DNA of 64,000 nucleotides, from assembly GCA_037447655.1 (NCBI GenBank), contig JBBHKE010003095.1, positions 84,640 through 148,639 of the forward strand. Reading direction: 5' to 3'. A program made the position numbers and the translations under genes. The notes beneath the pieces were generated by a model. The model was not told the DNA's origin. It saw nothing but the letters and a program-made list of their open reading frames with translations, and did not search any database. This document shows, piece by piece, positions 32,494 through 44,252 of the stretch; the stretch's first letter is position 1; every line of letters begins with the position of its first letter. The stretch is from Zygnema cylindricum. Taxonomy: Eukaryota > Streptophyta > Zygnematophyceae > Zygnematales > Zygnemataceae.

Positions 32494-35400
32494 TACTCAC
32501 ATATGTCAAACAATAAATCGATAAATTGAATTTCTATTTATGTTAGAGAAAATCGACCACAATACAAACAAAACTTAGTCATACACTAAAATAGAGAAAA
32601 ACATTTTCGCTTCCCTTAAAACTACAATCCAGAACGAACTTCGAAAATCAAATAGTGGTGAAATTGCTCAGTATTACCAAGTGAAAGAGAGCAGGGCCAC
32701 TTCAAATTGTTGGAAAAAATTTGAGCATGTCTATGAAGTTAGAACATCAAACAAGTACATGGTAAAGGGGGCAGGTTTTGAGGCTTATAATACATCTTTC
32801 ATAGTTTATCAATACAAGTCAGCAAACGCTACTTCAACAATCAATATTCACACATGATTAGATTCGGCCAACATGGATAATTCAAAAGAACTTTTTCGTA
32901 AGTTTCTTTCAAAAACGGAGGCGAAAACGAGTGACCGAAAAAAAATTGCGGAAATGGTGGTGTTGATGTGTCGTGAGGACCTTCGACCATTTTTTATAGT
33001 CGACGGTTCAGGTATGATTTTTTTTAAATTCTATTTAAGATGGCTTGAGTGTAAATGTCATTAAAACTTGTTTTGTTTATAAATTTATAAATTTGAGCTT
33101 AGTTTGTCATGATAATGTTTTTTATTTGTCTTTCCATAAAAAAAAAATCATTTCGGTAGAAACCTTCTTTATTAATCATAGTTAGTAATTGTATGATATT
33201 TTTTTATTGTTTTTTTTGTTTTTTTCCCCAAGTTTTCAAGCATTTTGTCAAGCATTGTTTGATGTTGGTGTTTCGTCCAACAAATGTGTTGACATCAACC
33301 AACTACTTTCGTCCATCAATAGTGTCAAAAACTACATTATATCTTCTACGAAAGATATTCGTAGTTTCATCATCCCAAAACTTAGAGAAAATACTGATAA
33401 CAATATTTTTGTCGCATTCACGACCGATCTCTGGACCGATACAATAAAAAAAACCTCATTCATGTCACTAACCGCTCATTTTATTGACAAAGAATTTAAA
33501 CTTCATGCACAACGCTTCAAGTCGATCATTTTCCAGAGGAAAAACACAATGCGGAAAATGTTTTAACGACTTTCAAAAATTATTTGACCAATTTTGAAAT
33601 GTCCAATTTGATCGCTGCGTTGCCGTGACTGATAGTGGCTCTAACATGTGTGCGACAGAAAGTCTACCGAGTATGTTTACTTGGATACCTTGCGCGGACC
33701 ATTTAATTGCAACAATTGTGACAACGATCTTGAATAAGAGCGGAACTTCCAAAAAAGGCAAATACGATGTGGAAGTTCTTAATTATTTTGATCTAATTGA
33801 CGCGTGTAAATCATTGGTCACGTTGTTCAAACAGATTAATTTACAAAATCTTTTGAAAAACACTTTAAAACAAGAAAACGCAACGCGGTGGAATTCTTTG
33901 CTCCGAATGGTTAAGTTTATTTACGATGCATTCAATAAGATAGGACCAATCGCTCAAGCAAAAAATAAATTTATACTTTTTGCTTGTATCGATAAGACTC
34001 ACTTTACTGAACTTATATAACTTTTGGAAAGGTTTCAAGAAGCGACCCTAAAATTGGAAAAATTAAAAGAACCAACCTTACAGTTGGTTTTGTTTGAACT
34101 ATCGTCTCTCCATAACCATTGTAAGATAAGAAAAACATCTTAAAATGACGGTGAAAAAGAATGTCCAGCCGATTCCCTAAACTTGCAAAAATTGTAACAA
34201 CTTTTTGTGGAATTTGCACTATTGAAGTGGGGCCTTCACGAGTATCATATTGTCGCGGCTCTCTTGGATCCCCGACAAAAACAAAATCTTGAAATAATTG
34301 GGGTATCGAAAACCGAAATTGAAATCGCAAGGGTCAAACTTCGACAACTCGCAAACGACCTCGGTGAGGACGTTGATTTCGGTAGTCCTCAACGTATCAC
34401 AAAAAAACAAAAAACATCACAAAGTAAAGACGGTTTCCATAATTTTTTTGGTGAGAGCGATGAAGAAATTGAGGTTTTTATTACCAATGACAAGAAAACG
34501 GTCGTTAACGACTAAATGAAACGTTATTTTGATTTAAAATTAGCCAACGACGAAAGATTGAACTTTAACATACTTGAATGGTGGAAAAAAAATTCAAATG
34601 TACGTGCGAAAGATGGAGGATTTCCTATTCTAGCCGGTGTTGCTAGATCTATTCTAGCTATTTCGGCTTCTAGCTCCATGTCTGAATGCAATTTTTCGGA
34701 TGCCGGGAACACGATAACAAAGAATAAGAGCTCACTAACTGCTTTAATTGTTAGTAATCTTTTGTGTGTTAGATCCAACCGAGATCTTTTAAATGCATAT
34801 TTTTTATTTTGTTTTGTTTTCTAATTATTGTTATTTTTTTAGTATTAGTTATTATGTATTTTTTCCTTTGAAATTGTTGTTGTATTTCACAAATTTTCTA
34901 GTGTTGTTTTTTTTTTTTTTTAAACCGAATTGCTTATTATTATCAAATTACCAAAGCGTCGTATGTATACCAAATTTAGATTTATATATTTCTTGTGTAG
35001 TTTTAACTTTGAGGTTGAGAATTTGTACAATAAAGCTGAAAATAGAACGAGGTTGTTATTTGTTTATTTCTATATTTGATACTACAAAATATTTTTTGTT
35101 TTTTTTGCTCATCACAATGTGCTTTTTGTCAATTGATTTTCTATGTGAAAACTGTGATTTTGTTTTCAAACATACATAAGTGAAAGTTTAACTTTTTTGC
35201 ATAATTCATAACCTAGTATTGTAGTTGAAAGAAAAACCGTCCGAAAATTGTAGCGAAAAAATAAGATTTGCGAGAGAATAAACAATAATGTAAGGGTTTA
35301 AGCATTAATCTAAGAGTTACACGCAAAATTACGAACAAATCCCTTGAAAGAGGTGACTGTCGAGGAAAAAAAAATCGTTAAGGTAGATTGCAAAAAGACA

Positions 35401-35753
35401 AAATAGTAAAAAGAAGAGGTACACGAGCTATTTTTTTGCAAAGGGAGATGTACCACTACACCACTCATTGTTATTAGTATTAATAAGTTGTTACTACTTA
35501 TAGCCGAAAATCACAAAATATAGTTAACAACATTATTTAAATACGTGGACTATAACCTGCCATGTCTCCTTGCATTAAATTGTATTATTAATCATAATTT
35601 TCCATTGACACTACACCGCAAATCGTAATTAGCTTTATAAACGCTAAATCCGTCACTACAAATTTTGACCAAAAAACCTTAAAAAGAGTAAATAACTCTA
35701 AATTTTTCTTTACATTATTCAAAGTACTCTTTGAATCAGCATTAACAACTCTA
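32494..35753 (+). mobile_element. hAT relic, plus copy
   Basis: Colinear with the minus copy at 17318-24058 and without its LTR insertions, so it serves as the empty-site reference for those. A TA-target element edge (CACCGCAAATCGTAATTAG at 35614) lies near its 3' side, as in the other copy. Outer inverted repeats of the hAT were not resolved. Confidence 0.7.
32591..34824 (+). pseudogene. hAT transposase, disrupted (plus copy)
   Basis: The start codon is ATA instead of ATG at 32591. The BED-like finger has lost its cysteines (AYNTSF where the other copy has ACNTCF). After an intron (about 33015-33230) the frame at 33237-33566 carries FTTDLWTDT, the Asp-Leu-Trp region of hAT catalytic cores; 33625-34020 carries TDSGSNMCATES and ENATRWNSLL; 34207-34515 and 34516-34824 carry HIVAALLDPRQK and the dimerisation region ILEWWKKNS through SSSMSECNFS. 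Frameshifts and stops separate these blocks, so it is inactive. Confidence 0.82.
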
Positions 35754-36378
35754 CACCGCGAATCGTAATTAGAGTAAATTACTCTAATTCGGTCGCTCAA
35801 AATTTCGACTCTATGACATCAAATAGAGAAAATGATTATATTTTTTTCATTATTCTAATTAAGGTAAGTTTAATTAGCGTAAAAAAATGTAATATAGGAT
35901 AATAATTGTTCGTTTTAAATAATGTGGAGTACGGACGACGTTCGACCATGCAAAATTGTACTTTTTAAAGTAAAAAGGTACAAATAATGATTTAATAGGA
36001 TCGCGCTCGCACGTGAAATCGCACTAAACGAAAAATCGGTCACATCAAAAAAAAGCCGTTCGCATAACTCTCCTCCGTCGACAGCATCGTCGTCAGTGTG
36101 AACATTAACTGATATTCAACGCGACAAATAATACTAACGTCATAATGACGTCAAAACTATACGGACTGATAGATTTTGTATGTCAACGTAATTTAGTGTT
36201 CATAATTAAAGCGCGGATAATTATTGCCGATATAACCCACTATAGAGTACTTAAATAAAGTAGAGTAAACTTCCTCTGTGAAAAAGTTCTATCACATAAA
36301 TAAGAGTTAATTACTCTGATTGTTTTTTTTTGTTTTTTGACTCTAATTTTTTCATTACTCTAATTACGATTCGCGGTG
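35754..36378. mobile_element. TA-target MITE (family M), 625 bp
   Basis: Ends CACCGCGAATCGTAATTAGA and TCTAATTACGATTCGCGGTG with TA on both sides (35752-35753, 36379-36380). The flanks read CTCTA and TAGTA, so here the target is TA but not GTAC. The minus hAT copy reads AACAACTCTAGCATAG (reverse of 17331-17346) across the empty site. Confidence 0.75.
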
Positions 36379-37084
36379 TAGTATATTGCTATTTTAAATA
36401 GTGTGGCTAACGTACAAAAATGTACCGTATTAACAAAAAAAGTACAAAAAAGTGATTAAATACATGCTATTATGATGTACTTGCTTTTTCACAAACCGCG
36501 TAGTGCAAACGTCATAATGACGTGAAATTGTATGTTTTGACAGAATGCGTTTTTACAAACCACGTAGTGAAAACGTCATAATACTTTGTACTTTTTGGTA
36601 TCGTGGAAGTACGTGACATCATGATTAGCGTCGCAAATCTGACACGGTACACCGCGCATCGTTATTAGTGTCAAAGTTTAAATAGTGTGGAAGTAAATAT
36701 ACCGTCATTGACGCTAATTAAGTTTTTTTTTTTTTTTTTTTAAAGGTGCATTATAATTTCGGCGTTTATGCTAATTTGGGAACAACAAAAATAGAATAAT
36801 TTCGTTGTACGATTATATACATTAATATATGTATCCGTACAAAATATTAAAAATCGTACGCCGTCGTGAAATTTAAATACCTGTACATGTAAGACTAATT
36901 TACGTGTCAGAACAATCCCATTTTTTTAGCGCACGATTTATGGGTACGCGTCTGATTTAACCCATTTTTTGTAAAATTTTCACTTGAAAAGGTACATTTA
37001 TGTACGGTCTGACATCGACCGTACACTACGCTATTTAGATATTATTGTAATTCGTCCTCTACGCTATTTTGTACGGTACCTTAA

Positions 37085-38124
37085 TGTAGAAATTAATGGT
37101 TTTAAAGTATTTTCAAGGTCTGAATAGAAATAAAGAAGCCAAGGCAGTCTACCTCTAACTTCTCTCTCCAACTCTTAAACTTGTCGCAGTCACTGAGAAA
37201 TTGGAGAGGAAGCTAGAGCCATGGCTACCTAGGCTATCCTGAGGTTTACGGGAAATTTATATTAGTTAGGGGATTATTTACTAAAAAGTATGTGCCGGCC
37301 ACAGGATTTGATCCTGCCGGCCGACAAATAGTAGATAGCCGGTAGCCTTAGTCGTTAAGTCTGGAAGTAGTCTTACGTATTATATAGTACGATAATTAAT
37401 TAAACATTAATTTGTAAGATAAATCATCTAACTATAATTGTTAACGGGATACATAGATCTGGTATGTAAAAGTACGAATTGTGGTACGGATAAGAAATCA
37501 ATACCGCGCATAGATTTCGTAAGCGAAACAAATATCGCGGATGTATTTATTACGGCTATGATCAAATGCGAGTTTAATCGGACGGCCGGAATTAGCGTCG
37601 AGATCGCGGAAGAAGAATTTGGCAGTTTGTGGGCATCGCCACATCGGATGGCACGTGTCGATGTTACATTGGATCGCGGCATCTCCGAGGATTAAAGGAG
37701 CAAATCCGGACATACCACATGTCGACATTTAGGCCATGTCGTACAATGGTCGTACATAAAGTACACCGGCAACTGTACTTTTGTGTACGGAGCTGCATTC
37801 TGATTGGCTCCGTACATCAATAGATAGAGTCTGTGAGAGAGATAGGACTTAGAAAAATTAGAAGATAGGACCCTCTCTCCTAGAGAGCTTCTGTACAAAA
37901 GGTCAACTTTGACCCTCTATAACTTACTGCTCAGGGGAGCAAATTCAGAGATTCTTTTTGCTATCAACTCAAGGGAGTCTTATCTTTACAAGGGTGAAGT
38001 TGGTCAGTGCTTTTTTCTGCCAGGGTGTTAGTTATTTTTGCTGAAACACAAACGGGTCAGGGTTATCTTAGAGGCTTCTCGGAAGCTGTCCACTCTGAGG
38101 ACTCATGGAGGTCTCAGAGTTTCA
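37085..38124 (+). repeat. 5' LTR of the copia element
   Basis: TG to CA, matching the 3' LTR with scattered differences (for example an 8-base shorter segment near 37310 where the 3' copy reads GGTACCTGCCGGCC). The gag start codon at 38105 lies inside the LTR end. Confidence 0.95.
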
Positions 38125-38859
38125 GGTTATAGGCCCACCCTCTAGGGTACCAATCTTTAATGGAACTGGCTTCATACACTGGGAAAGTATGAAGATAGGA
38201 GCTCTATGCGAAAAAAGGTTTTGGGGGATAGTGAGGGGACGGTTGGGGCGTCCATCAAGTCTTGGAATTCCTCCAGGGTTTGGAGGAAGCAGATTCACCA
38301 GAAAAGAGGATCCACCTTGAACGGAGGAAACAAAAGAAGGAGAGGTAGTGGACAAAGGAAAGGAGAAGGAGGCAACCACACCAATAACAACTGGTTCGGC
38401 ATTCATGTCACCTATTCCGAGGAACGAGGAGAATGATACTGAAACCTGGGACTTCAACAATATGGCGGCAAAGCACTTCATCCTACGCCATCTCACTCAA
38501 GGACTTGCATGTGCTCATTTGCAGGTAGAAAGGGCATCCGATCTTTGGATGGCTCTCATAGAGATGTACCGAAGTGGTACGATTCAGCAAAAACAGTTGG
38601 CTCAACAGAAAGTTAAGGAGTATGTATACAAAGGGGGAAATATGTTGGATTTTAGCAATGAGCTTGCTACACTCTTTATGGAGCTAGAGAGTGCGGGAAA
38701 AGTTTTTAGTGATAAAGAAAAGGTTAACTCTTTACTGATGAAGTTACCTGATGAGTTCGAGAACATAGTCAACCGTGTGCAGGACTTGCCGGACTCAAGG
38801 TGGATATGGAACTCAGTGGTAGGGATGATTCTCGTTCGAGAGAATACGATTGAGTATCT
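38105..38859 (+). pseudogene. First gag repeat of the copia element, with nonsense codon
   Basis: From the ATG at 38105 the frame enters the retroelement (MEVSEFQVIG, PIFNGTGFIHWESM, a typical copia gag start) and meets TGA at 38318-38320. In the second repeat the same codon is TCA, so one base change makes the stop. Downstream of the stop the same frame reopens (Met at 38348) and runs on. The unit 38131-38854 is duplicated at 38860-39583. Confidence 0.75.
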
Positions 38860-39583
38860 AGGCCCACCCTCTAGGGTACCAATCTTTAATGGAACTGGCT
38901 TCATATACTGGGAAAGTATGATGATAGGAGCTCTATGCGAAAAAAGGTTTTGGGGGATAGTGAGTGGACGATTGGGGCGTCCATCAAGTCTTGGAATTCC
39001 TCCCGGGTTTAGAGGAAGCAGATTCACCAGGAAAGAGGATTCACCTTCAACGGAGGAAACAAAAGAAGGAGAGGTGGTGGACAAAGGAAAGGAGAAGGAG
39101 GCGACCACACCAATAGCAACTGGTTCAGAATTCATGTCACATATTCCAAGGAACGAGGAGAATGATACTGAAACCTGGGACTTCAACAATATGGCGGCAA
39201 AGCACTTCATCCTACGCCATCTCACTCAAGGACTTGCATGTCCTCATTTGCAGGTAGAAAGAGCATCCGATCTTTGGATGGCTCTCATAGAGATGTACCG
39301 AAGTGGTACGATTCAGCAACAACAGTTGGCTGATCAGAAAGTTAAGGAGTATGTATACAAAGGGGGAAATATGTTGGATTTTTGCAATGAGGTTGCTACA
39401 CTCTTCATGGAGCTAGAGAGTGCGGGAAAAGATTTTAGTGAAAAAGAAAAGGTTAACTGTTTACTCCTGAAGTTACCTGATGAGTTCGAGAACATAGTCA
39501 ACCGTGTGCAGGACTTGCCGGACTCAAGGTGGATATGGAACTCAGTGGTAGTGATGATTCTCGTTCGAGAGAATACGATTGAG
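38131..39583 (+). repeat. In-frame tandem duplication of gag, 729-bp period
   Basis: AGGCCCACCCTCTAGGGTAC begins both units (38131 and 38860) and GAGAATACGATTGAG ends both. The period is 729 bases, exactly 243 codons, so the reading frame is kept. A few substitutions have accumulated between the units. Confidence 0.95.
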
Positions 39584-42127
39584 ATCCGAAGGGGAGGAAA
39601 GAGTGGCCAAGCCTTGGCAACAGCGACCGATTGGAGGAACAAGGATTCCCAGAAACCAGTCGGAAACTATGGGGGTAGGGAGGAGAAAAAGCAAGATGAC
39701 GAGTTCGAACCAAGGGCTCCCAAAGGTTTATGTCATTTTTGTAAGAAACCAGGGCACTATATGGCAGAGTGCACTAAGCTAACAGAGCTTCAGTTAAAGG
39801 AGGGGCAGACCGGTGGTACCCCGGGAGGAAAGAAAAAGGCCCTTGTCACACAGGTACTTGAGGCGGAATCCGAGGACGAAGACGATGAGCTCTTTTTGGA
39901 TGAGGAGTTGGAGGCGAAAAATGAGGTTGAAATTCCACGAAGGCATAAATGTGCTTACGGTGTATTGAAAGGTGAAGCAAGCTGGATTATAGATTCAGGT
40001 GCCTCCCTGCACATGTGTAAGGATAGGCACCTGTTCACTAAGATAAGAAAGATTCCCACCGTAGAGATAGAGTACAGGGATGGGAGGATAGTCACCACTA
40101 CTCTTGTAGGATCGGTAGATCTGAAAGTGTTAGTAGAAGGAAAGACATCCATATTAACATTCTCCGATGTATTGTTTATTCCGGAGCTGAACAAAAACCT
40201 TATCTCTACATCTGTATTAGATGATAAGGGTTTTTTCACTAGCACTAGGGAAGGAGTCTTTACTGCTAGTTTTGAGGAGGATGTCTATTTCATTGCTGAG
40301 AAAGGTAGCCATGGGATGTTTCGGCTGATCTTAAGTAATGAAACGAAGAAACTTTATTATGCTGGTGTTCATGATATTATGATGTGGCATAAGAGGCTTG
40401 GGCATGTCAATCTAGATAAGTTAAGAGAGATGAAAAAGATGGGAGTGGTGGAAGGGATTCAGTTCAGTGAGAGTGATGATATAAGTGATTGTAGTGGATG
40501 TGCTCAAGGTAAAGCACACAGATTACCCTTTCCTAAAACAGCCACGTATAAGGGAGATAAAATTCTAGATCTAGTACACAGAGATATTTGGGGACCGGCT
40601 AGAGTGCCCTCACCGGGGGGGAAGAGATTTATGATGACTATAACTGATGATTGGTCTCGGTATTCCCGGGTGTATTTTTTGAAAAACAAGTCAAAAGCTC
40701 AGGATTGTTTTAGACAATATAAAGCATGGAGCGAAAAACTCCATGAAACTCCAATCAAGAGAGTAAGGAGTGACAATGGTGGAGAGTATACTTCTAACCA
40801 GTTTGAGCATTTTCTGAGGGAAGATGGGGTCCTACACCAAAAGACAGTTCCAGAAAATCCGGAACAGAATGGGGTAGCTGAAAGGTTAAATAGAACACTA
40901 AGTGATAGTGCTAGAAGTATGTTGTCGGATAAGAAGATAGGAAAAAGGTTTTGGGCAGAAGCAATGAACTGTGCTAATTACCTCAAAAATAGAGTTCTTA
41001 CTTCAGCTATAAAAGATCAAACACCTTATGAGGGATGGACAGGCCGGAAACCAGACATATCCAACTTAAAGGTTTTCGGCAGTCAAGTATTAAGTCTAGA
41101 TACAGATCGGTCTAATTGGAAGCTAGATCCTAAAGGAAAACCGGGATACTTATTAGGATATGATGAAGATGTTAAAGGATATAGAGTTTATGATCTAAAA
41201 AGGGACGATATAATCTTAGTAAAACATCTAGTAGTTATGGATGAAGGAAAATCTGTGGATCCCTTCAAATATACGAAGTCACTAAAAATCAGATTTGAGT
41301 CAGAAAATTCTGATGACTTTGAGCTTCCTAACTATCCAGGTTTTAGAGACAATGCCATTCTTGCAGGTACAAATCAGACCGAGAAGGACTCGGCTGTGGA
41401 AACTCCAGTGACAACTCTACCCGAAGCTAAAGACGTGGTGGAAATTGATTCGGAATCAAGGGATAGGGGAGAAGCCGAGTTTGTTCGAAATAATCCACGA
41501 GAACCATCTATTCCGGCCTCAGATTTTGAGGGGGGAAGGAAAAGTAGTAAAATACTGCAAGAAAAACAGGTTAATAACAAGGTAACTAAACTATCTCATC
41601 AAGATGAACCTCAAACTTATGGAGAGGCGATGACTTGTCCAGAAAGAAATCGGTGGAAGACAGCCATCAATAAGGAGATGACCTCAATTATGGCAGCCGA
41701 TACTTGGGAGCTGGTGGATTGTCCACCTAACCGAAAACCAATCGGTTATAAGTGGGTTTTCAAATTAAGACTGAACCCAGATAACACAATCGAGCGCTAC
41801 AAGGCCCGACTAGTTGCAAAGGGATTTACACAAAAGGAGGGAATTGACTACGAAGAAACCTTTGCCCCGGTGGTCAGATTTCCCTCCGTCCGCATACTTC
41901 TCAGCCTAGCAGTAGCGGAAGACATGGAAGTGCACCAAATGGACATCAAAACATCCTTTTTGCATGGAGAATTGGAAGAGGAGATCTTCATGCGACAACC
42001 CGAAGGGTTTGTGGAGGAAGGAGAGGAGAGTAAGGTATGCTGGCTGATTAAATCTCTTTATGGTTTGAAACAGGCGCCTCGACAGTGGAATAAGAAGCTT
42101 GATGAGTTTCTTACCGGTCTGGGATAA
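38348..42127 (+). CDS. Copia gag-protease-integrase-partial reverse transcriptase
   Basis: 1259 residues. Residues 1-170 are the end of gag repeat 1 and 172-412 gag repeat 2, both with the gag core FNNMAAKHFILRHLTQGLAC. The zinc knuckle CHFCKKPGHYMAEC starts at residue 462. The protease motif DSGAS has its Asp at residue 549. The integrase has the HHCC finger (H at 681, C-x2-C in DCSGCAQ) and catalytic D746, D809 and E845, with 35 residues between the last two. Reverse transcriptase starts near residue 1100 with the usual TWELVD and YKWVFK and includes QMDIKTSFLHGEL. The frame ends at TAA 42125-42127 inside reverse transcriptase, before its catalytic YVDD. Replication genes of this copy are thus not complete in one frame. 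Confidence 0.92.
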   Translation: MDKGKEKEATTPITTGSAFMSPIPRNEENDTETWDFNNMAAKHFILRHLTQGLACAHLQVERASDLWMALIEMYRSGTIQQKQLAQQKVKEYVYKGGNMLDFSNELATLFMELESAGKVFSDKEKVNSLLMKLPDEFENIVNRVQDLPDSRWIWNSVVGMILVRENTIEYLGPPSRVPIFNGTGFIYWESMMIGALCEKRFWGIVSGRLGRPSSLGIPPGFRGSRFTRKEDSPSTEETKEGEVVDKGKEKEATTPIATGSEFMSHIPRNEENDTETWDFNNMAAKHFILRHLTQGLACPHLQVERASDLWMALIEMYRSGTIQQQQLADQKVKEYVYKGGNMLDFCNEVATLFMELESAGKDFSEKEKVNCLLLKLPDEFENIVNRVQDLPDSRWIWNSVVVMILVRENTIEIRRGGKSGQALATATDWRNKDSQKPVGNYGGREEKKQDDEFEPRAPKGLCHFCKKPGHYMAECTKLTELQLKEGQTGGTPGGKKKALVTQVLEAESEDEDDELFLDEELEAKNEVEIPRRHKCAYGVLKGEASWIIDSGASLHMCKDRHLFTKIRKIPTVEIEYRDGRIVTTTLVGSVDLKVLVEGKTSILTFSDVLFIPELNKNLISTSVLDDKGFFTSTREGVFTASFEEDVYFIAEKGSHGMFRLILSNETKKLYYAGVHDIMMWHKRLGHVNLDKLREMKKMGVVEGIQFSESDDISDCSGCAQGKAHRLPFPKTATYKGDKILDLVHRDIWGPARVPSPGGKRFMMTITDDWSRYSRVYFLKNKSKAQDCFRQYKAWSEKLHETPIKRVRSDNGGEYTSNQFEHFLREDGVLHQKTVPENPEQNGVAERLNRTLSDSARSMLSDKKIGKRFWAEAMNCANYLKNRVLTSAIKDQTPYEGWTGRKPDISNLKVFGSQVLSLDTDRSNWKLDPKGKPGYLLGYDEDVKGYRVYDLKRDDIILVKHLVVMDEGKSVDPFKYTKSLKIRFESENSDDFELPNYPGFRDNAILAGTNQTEKDSAVETPVTTLPEAKDVVEIDSESRDRGEAEFVRNNPREPSIPASDFEGGRKSSKILQEKQVNNKVTKLSHQDEPQTYGEAMTCPERNRWKTAINKEMTSIMAADTWELVDCPPNRKPIGYKWVFKLRLNPDNTIERYKARLVAKGFTQKEGIDYEETFAPVVRFPSVRILLSLAVAEDMEVHQMDIKTSFLHGELEEEIFMRQPEGFVEEGEESKVCWLIKSLYGLKQAPRQWNKKLDEFLTGLG

Positions 42128-43192
42128 ATCCGGATCATCTCAGATCACTCAATCTATGTTTTCGAAGATGAGGAAGGTTTTATATTTAATGCAATTTATG
42201 TTGATGATTTGTTTGTTTTAAGTAAATCAATGGAAAAAATTAATAAACTGAAAATCGATCTTAAGGGGAGATTTGAAATGAAGGATATGGGGGAAGCAAA
42301 ATATATTTTGGGGATTCAAGTAGAGAGAGACCGAAAAAGAAAAATTATAAGATTGACTCAAAAACAAGCAATAGGGAACATGCTGGAAAAAATTCAAATG
42401 GATAAAGCTAATAGTTGTACAACTCCAATGGAGTTGAAGAAGGGAAGCGAGGGGAGTGAGGAAGAAGGAGTCATTGTCTTAGACGAGGAATTATCTCCTG
42501 AAAAACAGAAGTTCATGCAGACTATTCCTTACAGGCAAGTAGTGGGAAGTCTAATCTATTTTATGAATTGTACCCGGCCGGATTTAGCTGCAGCTGTAGG
42601 AGTGCTGAGTAGAAGTCTAAATGCTCCCACTAAGAGGGATTGGGAGGCAGCTAAGAGAGTCCTTAGATACTTGATAGGAACTAGGGATCTATGGTTGCAT
42701 TTGGGAGGGGAGAATACTGACATCACTACTTGGAGTGATTCCAGTTATGGTGATGCTCCGACGAGGAGATGCACTTCTGGATATGTATTATATGTGGGTG
42801 ATTTGGCTTGCTGTTGGAGTAGCAAACAGCAAAAGGTTATTGCTCAGTCCACCGTGGAGGCTGAATATATGGCCTCTTGCTCTGTTGTAAAAGAATTGAT
42901 GTGGGTCAAGTCTTTGCTTGGTGAGTTTGGGCATCTTAAGAGTGGTGTGCAAAAAATATTTTGTGATAATCAAGCAGCAAATGCTATTTCTGCCAATCCT
43001 AAACATCATTTTAAAGCCAAACATATGGACATTAGACTCAGCTTTGTTAGAGAGAAAGTAGAAAATAAAATAATCATTTTAGAGTACCGACCAGATAGTG
43101 AGATGGTAGCTGATATGATGACCAAACCTTTGCCTTCCCCTAAGCTAATTTTCTGCAGGGAGAAGTGTGGTCTGAAATTAAAGATTGACTAG
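42128..43192 (+). pseudogene. Copia reverse transcriptase C-terminus and RNase H, after nonsense codon
   Basis: The same frame continues after the TAA. The YVDD catalytic motif lies at 42197-42208, between the stop and the next Met (42209). Then come LKGRFEMKDMGEAKYILGI (thumb) and RNase H with TTWSDSSYGDAP, SSKQQKVIAQSTVEAEYMA and KHMDIRLSFVRE. The end at 43192 is 13 bases before the 3' LTR. One substitution separates this from an intact polyprotein frame, but the source codon cannot be known from this copy. Confidence 0.88.
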
Positions 43193-43205
43193 AAAATCAG
43201 GGGAG

Positions 43206-44252
43206 TGTAGAAATTAATGGTTTTAAAAGTAACTTCTAGGTCTGAATAGAAATAAAGAAGCCGAGGCAGTCTACCTCTAACTTCTCTCTCCAACTCTCAA
43301 ACTTGTCGCAGTCACTGAGAAATTGGAGAGGAAGCTAGAGCCATGGCTACCTAGGCTATCCTGAGGTTTACGGGAAATTTATATTAGTAAGGGGATTATT
43401 TACTAAAAGGTATGTGCCGGCCACAGGATTTGATCCTGGTACCTGCCGGCCGACAGATACTAGATAGCCGGTAGCCTTAGCCGTTAAGTCTAGAAGTAGT
43501 CTTACGCATTATATAGTACGATAACTAATTAAACATTAATTCGTAGGATAAATCATTTAACTATAATGGTTAACGGGATACATAGATCTGGTAGTGTAAA
43601 AGTACGAATTGCGGTACGGATAAGAATCAATACCGCGCATAGATTTCGTAAGCGAATTAAATACCGCGCATGTATTTATTACGGCTACGATCAAATGCGA
43701 GTTTAATCGGACGGCCGAAATTAGCGCCGAGATCGCGGAAGAACAATTCGGCTGTTTGTGGGCATCGCCACATCGGATGGCACGTGGCGATGTTACATTG
43801 GAGCGCGGCATCTCCGAGGATTAAAGGAGCGAATCCGGACATACCACGTGTGGACATTTAGGCCATGTCGTACAGTGTCCGTACATAAAGTACACCGGCA
43901 GCTGTACTTTTGCGTACGGAATTGTAATCTGATTGGTTGTGTACATCACTAGATAGAGTCTGTGAGAGAGATAGGACTTAGAAAAAATAGAATATAGGAC
44001 CCTCTCTTCAGAGAGCTTCTGTACAAAAGGTCAACTTTGACCCTCCATAACTTACTACTCAGGGGAGCAAATTCAGAGATTCTTTTTGCTATCGACTCAG
44101 GGGAGTCTTCCCTTCACAGGGGTGCAGGTGGTCAGAGTTTTTGTCTGCCAGGGTGGCATTTCTTTTTGCTGAAACACAAAGGGGTGAGGATTATCCTAGA
44201 GGCTTCTTGGAAGCTGTCCACTCTGAGGACTTATGGAGGTCTCAGAGTTTCA
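43206..44252 (+). repeat. 3' LTR of the copia element
   Basis: TGTAGAAATTAATGG to CTCAGAGTTTCA; immediately after the CAGGGGAG purine run. Confidence 0.95.

Larger units (their letters stand above)
37085..44252 (+). mobile_element. Full-length Ty1/copia retrotransposon, CTTAA target duplication
   Basis: LTRs of 1040 and 1047 bp (37085-38124, 43206-44252) both begin TGTAGAAATTAATGG and end CTCAGAGTTTCA. CTTAA flanks both ends (37080-37084, 44253-44257). A purine run CAGGGGAG precedes the 3' LTR (43198-43205). The site after the 5' LTR (GGTTATAGGCCC) is only weakly like the initiator-tRNA binding site. Domain order gag, protease, integrase, reverse transcriptase, RNase H identifies copia. Near-identical LTRs and an exact target duplication point to a recent insertion, but two nonsense codons interrupt the frame. 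Confidence 0.95.

Noticed and set aside
37085-44252. Endogenous virus
   Set aside because: Domain order with integrase before reverse transcriptase, and no envelope gene, make it a Ty1/copia retrotransposon.
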